The position numbers were made by a program, and so were the translations under genes. The notes beneath the pieces are model-generated. The model made no database searches and was not told the DNA's origin. It saw only the letters and a program-made list of their open reading frames with translations. Source: Planctomycetota bacterium (GTDB lineage Bacteria > Planctomycetota > Uabimicrobiia > Uabimicrobiales > Uabimicrobiaceae). Taken from it: a stretch of DNA of 51,678 nt. This document shows, piece after piece, positions 24,385 to 33,619 of the stretch. The stretch's first letter is position 1. Every line of letters begins with the position of its first letter. The stretch is from positions 1-51,678 of the forward strand of contig JAJDCR010000123.1 of the NCBI GenBank assembly GCA_029260735.1, in the 5' to 3' direction.

Positions 24385-27042
24385 ATGTCCTTAAAAATAA
24401 AAACAAGCATCGTATTTGTGATCGTATCGCTTTTTAGTATGTCTATTGGGCTTTATAATTTGTATGTACAAATACAATGGAAAAATAATGAGCAAATTAT
24501 TTCAATAAAAGATAATGCCCTTAGTATTTTTTTACTAAGCGAGATAGAAAGTATCACTTATCGCATCGCACTAGAATCTTTGGGCGCTACTATGGTTGAA
24601 GAAGAGTTGAGGCGACAAGGTAGGGAAGATGAAGTAGATAAATATATTCAGGAAGAAAACAGAAAAATATATGAAGCCGAAGAGGATTTGAAGCAAACAA
24701 TACAAAAGTTTAAGGTTTTGAATAAAGGCAAAAATACTTTTTTTCTTGGCTTAGAAAATAGCATAAAAAATATAATTCAAAATTCTAGGTCATTGGTATA
24801 TTTTAATGAAAAACCTAAAAAAATTCTAGAACTAAAAGAGAAATTAGAAGAAGAAAAGACTATATTTGATGGGGTATTAACAAAAAGTGAAAATTTTGAA
24901 ATGGAAATGTATATTAAAAATTTCAAAGAGGATTCAGATCAATTTTTCATGTTGGGAACCATTAGTGTTATATTCGTTGCTCTACTTTCTATGTTAATAG
25001 GGTATTTCTATTCAAAAAATCTTGTAGCTCGTTTACGTATTATATCTGATGGGGCTACTAAAATTGCCAACGGGAAATTGAACAATCGAATTAAAATTGA
25101 AAGCAATGATGAAATAGGCAATCTATGCCAATCTTTTAATAAAATGGCTATTTCACTGGAGAGCCAAAAGGCAAATTTATCTAAACACAAGCTACATTTG
25201 GAAAAATCCCAGGCCGAGTTACGCGAAGCGTTGTTAAAAGCAAAGGAGGCGACCCAAGCTAAAAGCGATTTTTTATCTAATATGAGTCACGAAATACGGA
25301 CTCCGATGAATGCGGTTATTGGTTTTGTGGAGTTAACCTTAGATGAAACTAGTTTATCAAACTACCAACGAAAAAATCTTGGTAAGGCGTACCGAGCTGC
25401 TAGAGATCTTTTGAAATTGATTAATGAAATCCTAGACGTTAGTAAATTCGAAAGTGGGAATCTAAAGTCGGAAAAAACTCCTTTTGATCTTCCTAAGTTG
25501 ATTAAAAATATTATTCAAATCTTAGAGATTACAGCAAGAGAAAAAGGACTCTCTCTAAAATTACAAATAAACCCCAAAATTCCGACCAATGTCATAGGAG
25601 ATCCTTCCAAAATCAGACAGACTTTGATAAATCTAGCTGGCAATGCGATCAAGTTTACCGAAAAAGGGAATGTAACGATACAACTAGAAAATTTGGAAAA
25701 GGATAACTTGATTCACTTTATGATCAGGGATACCGGTATTGGTATCCCTCAGGATAAGCTAGAAACAATCTTTCAGCCCTTCACTCAGGTTGACGAGACC
25801 ACCTCTCGTCGATTTGGAGGAACAGGGCTAGGAACGACAATTACAAAGCAGCTTGTGGAAGTGATGGGAGGAAAAATTTGGCTGGAAAGTGAAGTAGGTG
25901 TAGGAAGTACCTTTCACTTTACAATTCCTCTACCTATAACTGCTGCAATCCCTTTTGAAACGGATGTTTTTCCCATCAAAGAAGTTTTTTTTCGATCTCG
26001 CCGTGTTTTTCGAGTGCTTTTAGCTGAAGATATTGAAGATAATATGATTTTAGCCAAGATTCGTTTGGAGCAGGCCGGACATATTGTGAGTATGGCTTAC
26101 AACGGAGACGAGGCTATAGAAAAATTTAAGCAAGAAAAATTTGATATTATTCTTATGGACGTTCATATGCCCATTAAAGATGGGGTTGAAGCAACACAAA
26201 GTATACGCGAGTTAGAAAAGGAAAGCGGAGGACATATTCCCATCATTGCTCTGACCGCCAGTGTAATGCAAGATGAGACAAAGAAATACCAAAAGATTGG
26301 AATGGATGAAGTTGTAGCAAAGCCCATCCGTTTTAATCTTTTGTTCTACAAAATGGAAAAAATTGTTCCCGCTTACAAAGGACTACTGATCAAAGAAATA
26401 TCAGAAGACACAACAAAAAAACTAGCTGGATATAAGTCATTCTCTGTTGTAGGAGTTGACGTCGAGAAAGGTCTTCAGACTTGGCAAAATATCGAAGCCT
26501 ATGTCAATGCTTTGAAAAATTTTGCTGAGAAGAATGAGAATCTAGTAGATAACTTATTCCTTTTCTTGAACAAAGAGAACCAAAAGAAAATCCAAAGTAT
26601 TGCTCATGCTTTGAGAGGTTTATCAGGCAACTTAGCTATGATCGAGATTTGTGCTATAGCGGGAAATATAGAGAATGCAGCCCAAGAAAAAAACTGGCAT
26701 GTGATTAGGGAAATACTACCGTCTCTCTGCTTTGCAATGAGTGAAACAATTGATTCTATAAGCGACTTGAGAGAAAGAAAAGTAGAAATAGAAAAACCTA
26801 AGAAGGTATGGGATCAAGCTCAGGTAACACAACTATTTAATAATATACTTGATGCCTTGGATAAATATAGTCCTTATGAGGTTGAGCCCTTTTTAAAGGA
26901 GTTGAAAAAAACTATATCACATCAACAACTTAAACCGCTTGAAAAATGCCTTGATGAATTCAACTTTGATGAAGCTAAAGACAAAGCTAGAAAATTAGCC
27001 CAAAACTTAGGGTTATCTTTGCAAAAAGAGAAAAGTGAATAA
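24385..27042 (+). CDS. Hybrid sensor histidine kinase with HAMP, REC and Hpt domains
   Basis: 885 residues; ATG preceded by a near-perfect AAGGAGGT site. Order: membrane helix (about 8-28), a helical periplasmic sensor (30-190, four-helix-bundle type), second membrane helix (about 193-213), HAMP (RLRIISDGATKIANGKLNNR), coiled coil, HisKA with H302 in NMSHEIRTPMNAVIG, HATPase with NLAGNAIKFTEKG, DTGIGIP and FGGTGLG, a receiver domain with AEDIEDN and phospho-acceptor D592 in LMDVHMP, and an Hpt domain with H741 in HALRGLSGNLAM. The architecture supports a His-Asp-His phosphorelay to an external response regulator, which is not encoded nearby. It is transcribed alone. The signal sensed is unknown. 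Confidence 0.95.
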   Translation: MSLKIKTSIVFVIVSLFSMSIGLYNLYVQIQWKNNEQIISIKDNALSIFLLSEIESITYRIALESLGATMVEEELRRQGREDEVDKYIQEENRKIYEAEEDLKQTIQKFKVLNKGKNTFFLGLENSIKNIIQNSRSLVYFNEKPKKILELKEKLEEEKTIFDGVLTKSENFEMEMYIKNFKEDSDQFFMLGTISVIFVALLSMLIGYFYSKNLVARLRIISDGATKIANGKLNNRIKIESNDEIGNLCQSFNKMAISLESQKANLSKHKLHLEKSQAELREALLKAKEATQAKSDFLSNMSHEIRTPMNAVIGFVELTLDETSLSNYQRKNLGKAYRAARDLLKLINEILDVSKFESGNLKSEKTPFDLPKLIKNIIQILEITAREKGLSLKLQINPKIPTNVIGDPSKIRQTLINLAGNAIKFTEKGNVTIQLENLEKDNLIHFMIRDTGIGIPQDKLETIFQPFTQVDETTSRRFGGTGLGTTITKQLVEVMGGKIWLESEVGVGSTFHFTIPLPITAAIPFETDVFPIKEVFFRSRRVFRVLLAEDIEDNMILAKIRLEQAGHIVSMAYNGDEAIEKFKQEKFDIILMDVHMPIKDGVEATQSIRELEKESGGHIPIIALTASVMQDETKKYQKIGMDEVVAKPIRFNLLFYKMEKIVPAYKGLLIKEISEDTTKKLAGYKSFSVVGVDVEKGLQTWQNIEAYVNALKNFAEKNENLVDNLFLFLNKENQKKIQSIAHALRGLSGNLAMIEICAIAGNIENAAQEKNWHVIREILPSLCFAMSETIDSISDLRERKVEIEKPKKVWDQAQVTQLFNNILDALDKYSPYEVEPFLKELKKTISHQQLKPLEKCLDEFNFDEAKDKARKLAQNLGLSLQKEKSE

Positions 27043-27088
27043 AAAAAACACTTGTTTTCACTAAAATTAAATCAAAAAAACGATTTCC

Positions 27089-27478
27089 CTAAAAATCAGG
27101 TAAAACTCGGTGAATTACAGTGTGGAAGACCTCTTCCAGGATTTGTCCTCTCCGGGAGTAGAATATGGTGAGGGTGATAAAAACGGCATTGTTGGGGAGG
27201 TCATCAAACTGGATATCATAGCGGTAATCGGGGAAGGCTTCTTTTTCTGCTTGGCTAATGGGGAGAAGAATTTTGCCTTTTTGAATGTGAACGTCTTGCA
27301 ATTCAGCAATTAATGATTCTGCTAAGAGGGCGACCATTTGTTCGTCAACGGCTTGGGCATGAGTATCTATGGCGAGAGCGAACAAGCTCCATATACTGGC
27401 ACTTCCGATGACAAAAATTAGAATAGCAATGAGGATTTCTAGTAAGCTAAAGCCTGAGCTACGATGGCTGTTTTTCAT
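27089..27478 (-). CDS. Type IV pilin-like protein (PilV/GspI type)
   Basis: 129 residues with a prepilin leader: after the basic MKNSHRSSG come FSLLEILIAILIFVIGSAS, with cleavage expected between Gly9 and Phe10 and the conserved Glu at mature position 5. A globular part of about 95 residues with little similarity follows, ending EVFHTVIHRVLPDF. The size suits a minor pseudopilin of a type II secretion or type IV pilus system. No other pilus gene is in the window; it is the last gene after the TlyA-like methyltransferase (2-nt gap). Assembly role inferred. Confidence 0.85.
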   Translation of the reverse strand: MKNSHRSSGFSLLEILIAILIFVIGSASIWSLFALAIDTHAQAVDEQMVALLAESLIAELQDVHIQKGKILLPISQAEKEAFPDYRYDIQFDDLPNNAVFITLTIFYSRRGQILEEVFHTVIHRVLPDF

Positions 27479-27480
27479 AT

Positions 27481-28071
27481 TCAGTTTACCTCAATAGGTT
27501 CCCGAAGACAAAACCACACTTCCGTATTTCCTCCGCTCCCCTTGTAGGGAGAGTGTACATAATGAACTTGAGCAAAACGTTCTTTGTGTAAGGAAATTGT
27601 TTTCGAAATAATTTCTTCTACTTCCTCTTGGCTGAGAACCCATTTTTTCTTTTTTTCATTTTTCTTTTCGTACTGTGGTTTCAAAAGGGAAAGAATAGTT
27701 CCTTCTTTGGATAAGCTTTGGCAGGCCTGAGGAATAATATATTTTTGGGGAGTCCATCCCACATCAATACTGATAATAGAAAGAGGTTCTGGAGCTTTCC
27801 AGTGAAGAGCGTTAGTTCTTTCGTGAACGATAACTCGAGGATCTTGTCTTAGCTTCCAGGCAAGAGTGCCATAGGCAGTATCTACTGCATAAGCTTTAAG
27901 AGCTCCATTTTGTAGTAAGCAATCCAGAAAACCGCCCATATGACTTCCTAGGTCTCCGACAACTTGGTCTTGGACAGAGCACTCGAAGTGTTGAAGAGCA
28001 AAGGATAACTTGAGCCCTCCCTTACTAGCAAAGGGACAGTCTTTGGGGCGATTGGGTTTACTTCTCGCCAT
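27481..28071 (-). CDS. TlyA/FtsJ-like RNA methyltransferase without S4 domain
   Basis: 196 residues in the SAM-dependent Rossmann fold of the TlyA family: KGGLKLSFAL, GDLGSHMGGFLDCLLQNGA (SAM loop, as in DxGxSxGGFxDCLL), YAVDTAYGTLAW, DPRVIVHERTNAL, DVGWTP and LLKPQYE. TlyA methylates ribose 2'-O in 16S/23S rRNA and normally begins with an S4 RNA-binding domain; here that domain is absent and the protein starts directly at the catalytic fold, so target recognition must differ. The ATG overlaps the stop of the preceding gene by 1 nt (TAATG). Confidence 0.82.
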   Translation of the reverse strand: MARSKPNRPKDCPFASKGGLKLSFALQHFECSVQDQVVGDLGSHMGGFLDCLLQNGALKAYAVDTAYGTLAWKLRQDPRVIVHERTNALHWKAPEPLSIISIDVGWTPQKYIIPQACQSLSKEGTILSLLKPQYEKKNEKKKKWVLSQEEVEEIISKTISLHKERFAQVHYVHSPYKGSGGNTEVWFCLREPIEVN

Positions 28072-30962
28072 TATAAACGAATTTCGCTAGCATACCGCCG
28101 AATAACTTCTTCCAGGGAACAAAAACCATTTTCTCGGTCATTATGATAAATGTATGTTAAGATGTCTTCATCCTGAGGCATGCAACTTAAAATATCAACG
28201 TCTGGGTCAAAGCCATTGAGAAACTTTATTTTTGCAATACGAACTAGATTTTTCTTTACTAGATTACGACACCTTTGTTCTACTTTAGGACCCGCTCTAA
28301 AGTACTGCTTTATTTCGTCTGGAGCAATTTTTTCCATTTTTTTAGCAATGTCGCTAGGAACTGTTTTTTGAGCCATTCTGAGTAACTGAAGTTCTGTTTC
28401 AGGATCGACCATAGTAATTTCTGTGTTTTCAATAAAACTTATCAAACTATCTATTCCTTCGCGAAAACTAATATCATTTTCTTTACAAAATTGGCGACAA
28501 AAATCTACCTCTAAGGAAATCTTTCCTATGAATATTTGATGAAAAGTGGGATTTGTTTTTAAGAATAGATGAATATTGGCTAACTTTCTCTCAATAAATT
28601 CAATAATTTCCTTCGTTTCCTCACTTAATTTCTCCATATCGAAATCTAAGTTGGATAGAGAAGCATCTAGAGAGTCGAAAGAATCATCCATAAAATGGGA
28701 GCTAGGTTGCTCTTCTCGATTTCGACTATAGGGTGGGCGAGCAGTTATTATGCCGTGTTTTTTTTGAGTATCTTCACTTTCTTTGGATTCAAGAGGGGCA
28801 ACTTCAAATTCTTCATTTTTAAGTTGTACTTTCTTTGGATCCCAAACAATTCGGCGTGTCTCTTTATTAGAAAAAGAATGAGGATTTTCTTGGTCTCTTA
28901 AGTTTCCGATATAGCGTTTTTTAGTTGCTTTATCTAATGTTTGCTCTTCTTGATCCTCTAGTTTTGGACTTTCTTCAGGAGCTTCAGTAGTTCCAGGAGC
29001 TTCTTCAACTAATTGGGGTAAGTTTCTCCAATACTTGGTAATTCTTTGGCTGTGGGTGTAATCATTTTGAGAACTTTTGTCTGTGTAGCAATATTCAATG
29101 TTACTTTTCTTTTCTTCTTCCTTTTTGGTTTCAGTTTCATCTTCAGCCTTAAGATCAACTTTCAGCTCTTCTTGAAGTGGAATTTTTGGTTCTATTTTGT
29201 GTTCAGGAGAGGACTCTTGTTTTGATTCTAAAGGTAGCTTTGCTTTTAATTCTTCTAAAGTTCTTTTTTTTGTTTCCGTAGAACTCTCTTCTGAAAAAGA
29301 GCTTTTTAAGCTGCGAGCCTCATTAGAATAACTACGCCTACTAGAAAAACTGTGCCAAGATTTTGTGATTCGCTGAGTTTTAATTTTGTCTCTAGGTGGA
29401 TTTACTTTTACAGCAGTTTCTATTGATGTGGCTTTCGTTTTGTCTTCTTCTATTTGGGAATTTTCCAAAGGAGGTAATTCTCTGCTTTCAGACAAAACGA
29501 CTTCTTTTTCCTCTGGAAGATTTTTTGCTGTATTTTCTTCTGGAAGATTTTTTGCTGTATTTAAAGATTCCTTAGAGCGATCAATAGTAATAGTTTTCTT
29601 TTCTAAAAAGAGATCTGATATAGAAGGAAAAACTGTTGCTACATAGCTAGTTAAATTTTGGATAGGAACCTCTCTTTGGCTATCATCTACCAAAAGACTA
29701 ACACAACGATCTAAGAAGAACACAGGACAAGAAAAATGTCTAAGAATAGCCATTGTTTTAGAAAGAGTTTTAGCTAAACTATTATCCCAACCCTCCTCAA
29801 GAAGGAGGCTTTTTAAATTATGTCTATATTTTTCAAAGTGATTTTCTTCATATAAGGTGACTTTATCTCCAAAAAGTTGGATATCTTGTCGAGCTTGTAT
29901 CTCACGAAGTCTTTGTATTCTTTCAGAAAAACTCGGAAGAAAAGACACTTCTTTAAACTTCATCATTTGTTTGGGTAAAAATATCCCTAACAAAACTCTT
30001 TCAATAATTCCAATTAAGACACCACAGGTAAACTGTCCAAAATAACGGTTGACAACTTTTTCACCATACAACTGTGTTAGCCTAGAGTATTCACCAGGAA
30101 GATACTCTAGAGAACTCTGTTTTGTGAATAGAATATAGCGGTTCTCAGGGAGCATGTTTTTATCAATGTAAGTGCAATCTATGAGAGTTAGGTTTTGTGA
30201 GCTATCTAAGTGGAGCTTATCAGGAGTAAAGTTCGAGAAATAAATTCCTTTTGTCGCATAAGCACAAACACATTGAATAAGATTGTAAACAGTTTTTAAT
30301 ATTTCTTCGGGCGATAGAGAAGGTAAAGCTTCTTTGAATGGACTAGTTTGATTATAAATAGTGAAAGGGGATTCAATTAATTGGCTATGGTTGAGGATTT
30401 CGGACTTTAAATTGTTAATGAGTTCCGAAGGAATGCCTCGAGGTAGACAATTGCGAAGAATATCGAGAAAAATATTTTCATCCGGATAAGATTGCTGTAA
30501 ATTACTACTGATATAAGAAAGTGAAGAATACTCACTAAAGCCGTTGTTTGCTTTTAAATAAAGAGAATGACCACAAAGTCTAGCGACCGTGCTTTTGACA
30601 AACTTCTTTGGGAGTTGGGTATCTTGTAGTTTTAAAGCTAAAAATATTTCATTGGTAAAAAGAGCAAAATTTTCACTGGGGGTATGCAAGGAAAGTACTT
30701 GATCAAGAGTAATCAAAGACTCTCCTGATTGTCCATCTTGTTGTCTAATGATGTCTATTACTTGAACTTCCTCTATTTTCTTCAGATCAGTTTCCTGTAA
30801 GGAACAGTTGACCTTTACAAATAGAATTATGTTAGGGAAGTCTGGCTGAAATGATTGTAATGGAAGGATTAGACAATCTTTAGGAACTGGCTTTCCGAAT
30901 ATTGTTTCGTAGAGCATATGGTTACTATAGTATTTTGAAAAAGACTTAAGTGTTGGCCGCAC
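28071..30962 (-). CDS. Large pseudokinase-like protein with charged low-complexity middle
   Basis: 963 residues, GTG start without a clear ribosome site (ATG 30917 is an alternative). Residues 200-360 resemble a protein-kinase C-lobe that has lost its catalytic motifs: YFSNFTPDKLHLDSS where HRDxKPxN would be and LTLIDCTYID where DFG would be. Residues 450-730 are rich in Glu, Lys and Ser, including a duplicated TAKNLPEE(N/K) element visible as a 27-bp DNA repeat; two copies of RITK(S/Y)W occur in this region. The C-terminal 230 residues are helical (e.g. EETKEIIEFIERKLANIHLF). No membrane segment. A scaffold role is inferred; I do not recognise a named family. Confidence 0.75.
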   Translation of the reverse strand: MRPTLKSFSKYYSNHMLYETIFGKPVPKDCLILPLQSFQPDFPNIILFVKVNCSLQETDLKKIEEVQVIDIIRQQDGQSGESLITLDQVLSLHTPSENFALFTNEIFLALKLQDTQLPKKFVKSTVARLCGHSLYLKANNGFSEYSSLSYISSNLQQSYPDENIFLDILRNCLPRGIPSELINNLKSEILNHSQLIESPFTIYNQTSPFKEALPSLSPEEILKTVYNLIQCVCAYATKGIYFSNFTPDKLHLDSSQNLTLIDCTYIDKNMLPENRYILFTKQSSLEYLPGEYSRLTQLYGEKVVNRYFGQFTCGVLIGIIERVLLGIFLPKQMMKFKEVSFLPSFSERIQRLREIQARQDIQLFGDKVTLYEENHFEKYRHNLKSLLLEEGWDNSLAKTLSKTMAILRHFSCPVFFLDRCVSLLVDDSQREVPIQNLTSYVATVFPSISDLFLEKKTITIDRSKESLNTAKNLPEENTAKNLPEEKEVVLSESRELPPLENSQIEEDKTKATSIETAVKVNPPRDKIKTQRITKSWHSFSSRRSYSNEARSLKSSFSEESSTETKKRTLEELKAKLPLESKQESSPEHKIEPKIPLQEELKVDLKAEDETETKKEEEKKSNIEYCYTDKSSQNDYTHSQRITKYWRNLPQLVEEAPGTTEAPEESPKLEDQEEQTLDKATKKRYIGNLRDQENPHSFSNKETRRIVWDPKKVQLKNEEFEVAPLESKESEDTQKKHGIITARPPYSRNREEQPSSHFMDDSFDSLDASLSNLDFDMEKLSEETKEIIEFIERKLANIHLFLKTNPTFHQIFIGKISLEVDFCRQFCKENDISFREGIDSLISFIENTEITMVDPETELQLLRMAQKTVPSDIAKKMEKIAPDEIKQYFRAGPKVEQRCRNLVKKNLVRIAKIKFLNGFDPDVDILSCMPQDEDILTYIYHNDRENGFCSLEEVIRRYASEIRL

Positions 30963-31045
30963 TAAATTAATAAGATAATTCTGACGTTTTCATTATATTA
31001 GCCAAAAAAGAATGATTTGTCAAACAATTTAACTTGAATATGAAT

Positions 31046-31154
31046 AGGGCGTGTCCTCATTCAGCTTTCTTACAGTGTTGTGTGGGACTAGAAGTATAAC
31101 TCTTAATTTTAGTTATAGCTACATTACTAAATAAGCTGAATGAGAACAAACCCT
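31046..31154. mobile_element. MITE-like element, copy 1
   Basis: Terminal inverted repeats of about 21 bp: GGGCGTGTCCTCATTCAGC (31047-31065, extending to 31067) and its near complement ending AATGAGAACAAACCC (31133-31153), flanking about 65 bp without a gene. The right repeat has three mismatches to the left one. Size and ends match those of copy 2, though the interiors differ. Confidence 0.7.
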
Positions 31155-31376
31155 TACGGGTAAAATCCAAAATGGAAAAATAAAAAAAAGAAAGTTTTAA
31201 TTCCTCCTCTACTCACTTATTAAAGAACTAAAAAAGCGTAAAGATAATGTTGTAAAAGAGTTTCGGGAAATTTTTTTTGTTTGAACTCTTTTTCGTCAGT
31301 CAAATGAAAATGAGATTAAACTTAAAAATATACTTTTTTCGCTGAACTAGCTTTGAACCTAAATTTTATCCTTTGT

Positions 31377-31488
31377 AAGGGCGTGTTCTCATTCAGCCTA
31401 CCGTGCAACTTAGCAATACTGAGTTCAAGGTAGTTTCTTACTATTGCTAAAAAAATATAAAAAATAAGCTGAATGAGGACACGCCCTT
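31377..31488. mobile_element. MITE-like element, copy 2
   Basis: Ends AAGGGCGTGTTCTCATTCAGC (21 bp with the complement at 31468-31488) differ at a single position. The 70-bp interior contains its own TAGCAATA/TATTGCTA pair. No transposase is present; it may be moved by a transposase with the same ends elsewhere. The 222-bp gap between the two copies (31155-31376) is AT-rich and holds nothing I recognise. The element stops 25 bp before the corC promoter. Confidence 0.7.
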
Positions 31489-31512
31489 GTTTTATAGGGA
31501 AAAAACTTTTGC

Positions 31513-31541
31513 TTGAAACTAAAAGTGTGGCGAGTTATACT
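31513..31541 (+). promoter_or_regulatory. Sigma70-type promoter of the corC-cdaR operon
   Basis: TTGAAA (31513-31518), 17-nt spacer, TATACT (31536-31541). Transcription would start near 31548, which rules out the in-frame ATG at 31473 (inside the MITE end) and supports the TTG at 31584. Confidence 0.8.
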
Positions 31542-31583
31542 TGCAACGGTACTTTTGAGCAATTTTTTTATAGGAGAATTTCT

Positions 31584-32861
31584 TTGGACGATCCCTCTGG
31601 AAGTACGATAGCTCTCATCATTTTTGGTTCTTTTTTTATGTCTGCTATTTGTTCTTTCGCAAGAGGCGCTAACTCAAGCTTTTCACCAGCTAAGCTTGAA
31701 GGACGTCTAAAAACAGATAAAGCTAAAGCAAGATTAGCTAAGTTTATAGAAAAGAATACTGAGCTTTTCATGGCAACAAGCATTGCTGATTTGCTTAGCA
31801 ACATACTTTACTTTTTAGGTATTCTTTTTTGCTTCATGAAAGATGGAGTAGTAGACTTTGAAAAGGTTTTATTTCCTTTTCTTTTTGGTTTGCTTATTTT
31901 ATTGGTTTTTGCAAAAGCTATTCCTCTTGCTTTTGCGTGTCGCTACTCCGAATTAGTTATGCAAAGAGCTATGCATTTTATGACTTTTTGCTACTGGCTA
32001 TTGGTTTGGATTATTTGGCCTTTAGCTAATTTTATTAGACTTTTTGACAGTATGTCTATTGAAAATAGGAAACTCTCTTCTGCTATTTTGGAAAAAGAGA
32101 TCCTTCATTTTGTTGAAGAAGGAGAAAAAGAGGGGATTCTTCACAATAATGAAAAGTCAATGATTGAAGCAATTATTGATTTAAGAGAAGTAGAAGCAGA
32201 AGAAATCATGACTCCCAGAGCCAATGTTGTCTTTGTTAATCTTGAAGACTCTCTTAGCAAAGCATTAGCTTCATCCAAAGGATACTCCCGTTTTCCTGTT
32301 TGTCGAGAAAATCGTGATGACGTTGTCGGGGTTCTTTATATCAAAGATTTGCTAGAGTATTGGGAAAATGAAAATAGAGAAAACTTAAGTTTGCAAGACA
32401 TAATGCGCAAACCTTATTTTATACCAGAATCAAAGCCTATTGATAAGCTTTTGAAAGAATTCCAAGAGCAAAAATTACATATAGCAGTTGTCTTAGATGA
32501 ATACGGAGGAACTGCTGGCTTGGTAACAATTGAAGATATTATCGAAGAGATTATTGGAGAAATTGTGGATGAACATGACTCTCAGCGCTTAGAGGATATT
32601 ATTATCATTGATGAAAACACTGCTGAGGTCGATGCAAAAGTTCATGTCGATGAACTCAATGAAAAACTAGATATCGATATACCCATTGATGAAGATTACG
32701 ACACTATTGGTGGTTTTCTTTTTGCTTCTCTGGGACATATTCCCTCTGTGGGGGATTCTCACATTCACAATAATTTGAAATTTACAATCCTCAAAGCTAG
32801 TAACCAATGTATTAATCGAATTCGGATGGAAAAAAAGAGTGGGGAGGATAAAAATCTTTGA
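31584..32861 (+). CDS. CorC/HlyC-family membrane protein (CNNM-CBS)
   Basis: 425 residues. I chose TTG 31584: GGAG stands 8 nt upstream and the promoter lies between this codon and the longer ATG frame at 31473. Layout: CNNM (DUF21) membrane domain with about four helices (STIALIIFGSFFMSAICSF onward), a pair of CBS domains (EAEEIMTPRANVVFV... and ...DIMRKPYFIPESKP), ending VVLDEYGGTAGLVTIEDIIEEIIGEI, and a C-terminal CorC/HlyC domain (LDIDIPIDEDYDTIGGFL). The family is linked to magnesium/cobalt transport or resistance, and CBS pairs bind adenine nucleotides; the nearby c-di-AMP synthase makes nucleotide control attractive (inference). First gene of a six-gene operon. Confidence 0.9.
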   Translation: MDDPSGSTIALIIFGSFFMSAICSFARGANSSFSPAKLEGRLKTDKAKARLAKFIEKNTELFMATSIADLLSNILYFLGILFCFMKDGVVDFEKVLFPFLFGLLILLVFAKAIPLAFACRYSELVMQRAMHFMTFCYWLLVWIIWPLANFIRLFDSMSIENRKLSSAILEKEILHFVEEGEKEGILHNNEKSMIEAIIDLREVEAEEIMTPRANVVFVNLEDSLSKALASSKGYSRFPVCRENRDDVVGVLYIKDLLEYWENENRENLSLQDIMRKPYFIPESKPIDKLLKEFQEQKLHIAVVLDEYGGTAGLVTIEDIIEEIIGEIVDEHDSQRLEDIIIIDENTAEVDAKVHVDELNEKLDIDIPIDEDYDTIGGFLFASLGHIPSVGDSHIHNNLKFTILKASNQCINRIRMEKKSGEDKNL

Positions 32862-33619
32862 TCGTCAAAGGTGAGGCTATAGTTTTACGATGTATTAATT
32901 ATAGTAATAGTAGCCAAATAGCCACTTTTTTCACACGAGGTGAAGGTAAAGTTGGGGTTATTGGTAAAGGCACGAGAAAGTACAGCAAGTCATCTCTCTC
33001 TCCTGGCTCTTTAGAGCTTTTAAGTCACTTAGATATTGTATACTATTACAAGCCTGCAGGTTCTTTAGCAACTCTTAAAGAGTATGATGTAAAAAATTAC
33101 TTTCCAGGCGTTCGAAACAACTTAAATCAAGTTTTTAATGCTTTTTACATCCTTGAACTTGTTAATGAGTGCACTGTTGAGCAAGATCCTCAAAAAGAAC
33201 TTTTCGAAGTACTTTTGTTTGCTATAAAAAATATTAATGAAGGGGAAGATCCGACAAAAGTTCGTCTTTTCTTCCAAAACTCTCTTCTTCATTTAATGGG
33301 AAGTGCTCCTGATTTTAGGACTTGCCAACACTGTGGACGTATGCTCCAAGGACAACCGGGCCTTTTCTCCATCTTGAAATCAAATATCTATTGTCTTCCT
33401 TGTCGTCGTTTTTCTCAAGGATCAGGAATGCAATTGGATAGCGAATCTATTCACTACTTACAAAGTTTATCTTATGTTAAATTAGAAACAATGAAGCATG
33501 TTAGTTTTCCTCCTATTGTCACTAGACAATTAGACACACTGTTTCGTTTTTATTTTCGTTGTCTTTTGAACAAAGAGTTGAAAATGACAAAATATATTTC
33601 CAGAAAGGTGATTTCATGA
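32858..33619 (+). CDS. recO: RecO, recombination mediator
   Basis: RecO loads RecA onto SSB-coated gaps with RecR in the RecF pathway. 253 residues: OB-fold N-terminus (IVKGEAIVLRCINYSNSSQI, GVIGKGTRK), helical core, and a C-terminal four-cysteine zinc site (CQHCGRM and YCLPC). The TTG start overlaps the corC stop (TTGA), and the stop overlaps the next ATG (ATGA), giving tight translational coupling. Length is typical. Its place among envelope genes is probably of operonic rather than functional meaning. Confidence 0.92.
   Translation: MIVKGEAIVLRCINYSNSSQIATFFTRGEGKVGVIGKGTRKYSKSSLSPGSLELLSHLDIVYYYKPAGSLATLKEYDVKNYFPGVRNNLNQVFNAFYILELVNECTVEQDPQKELFEVLLFAIKNINEGEDPTKVRLFFQNSLLHLMGSAPDFRTCQHCGRMLQGQPGLFSILKSNIYCLPCRRFSQGSGMQLDSESIHYLQSLSYVKLETMKHVSFPPIVTRQLDTLFRFYFRCLLNKELKMTKYISRKVIS

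Noticed and set aside
24255..24437. 60-codon frame ahead of the histidine kinase
   Set aside because: It runs out of frame into the kinase start, has no ribosome site and shows ordinary intergenic composition.
31473..31583. Longer N-terminus for the CorC-like protein from ATG 31473
   Set aside because: This ATG lies in the MITE-like end and upstream of the operon's promoter; TTG 31584 has a ribosome site and begins at the membrane domain.
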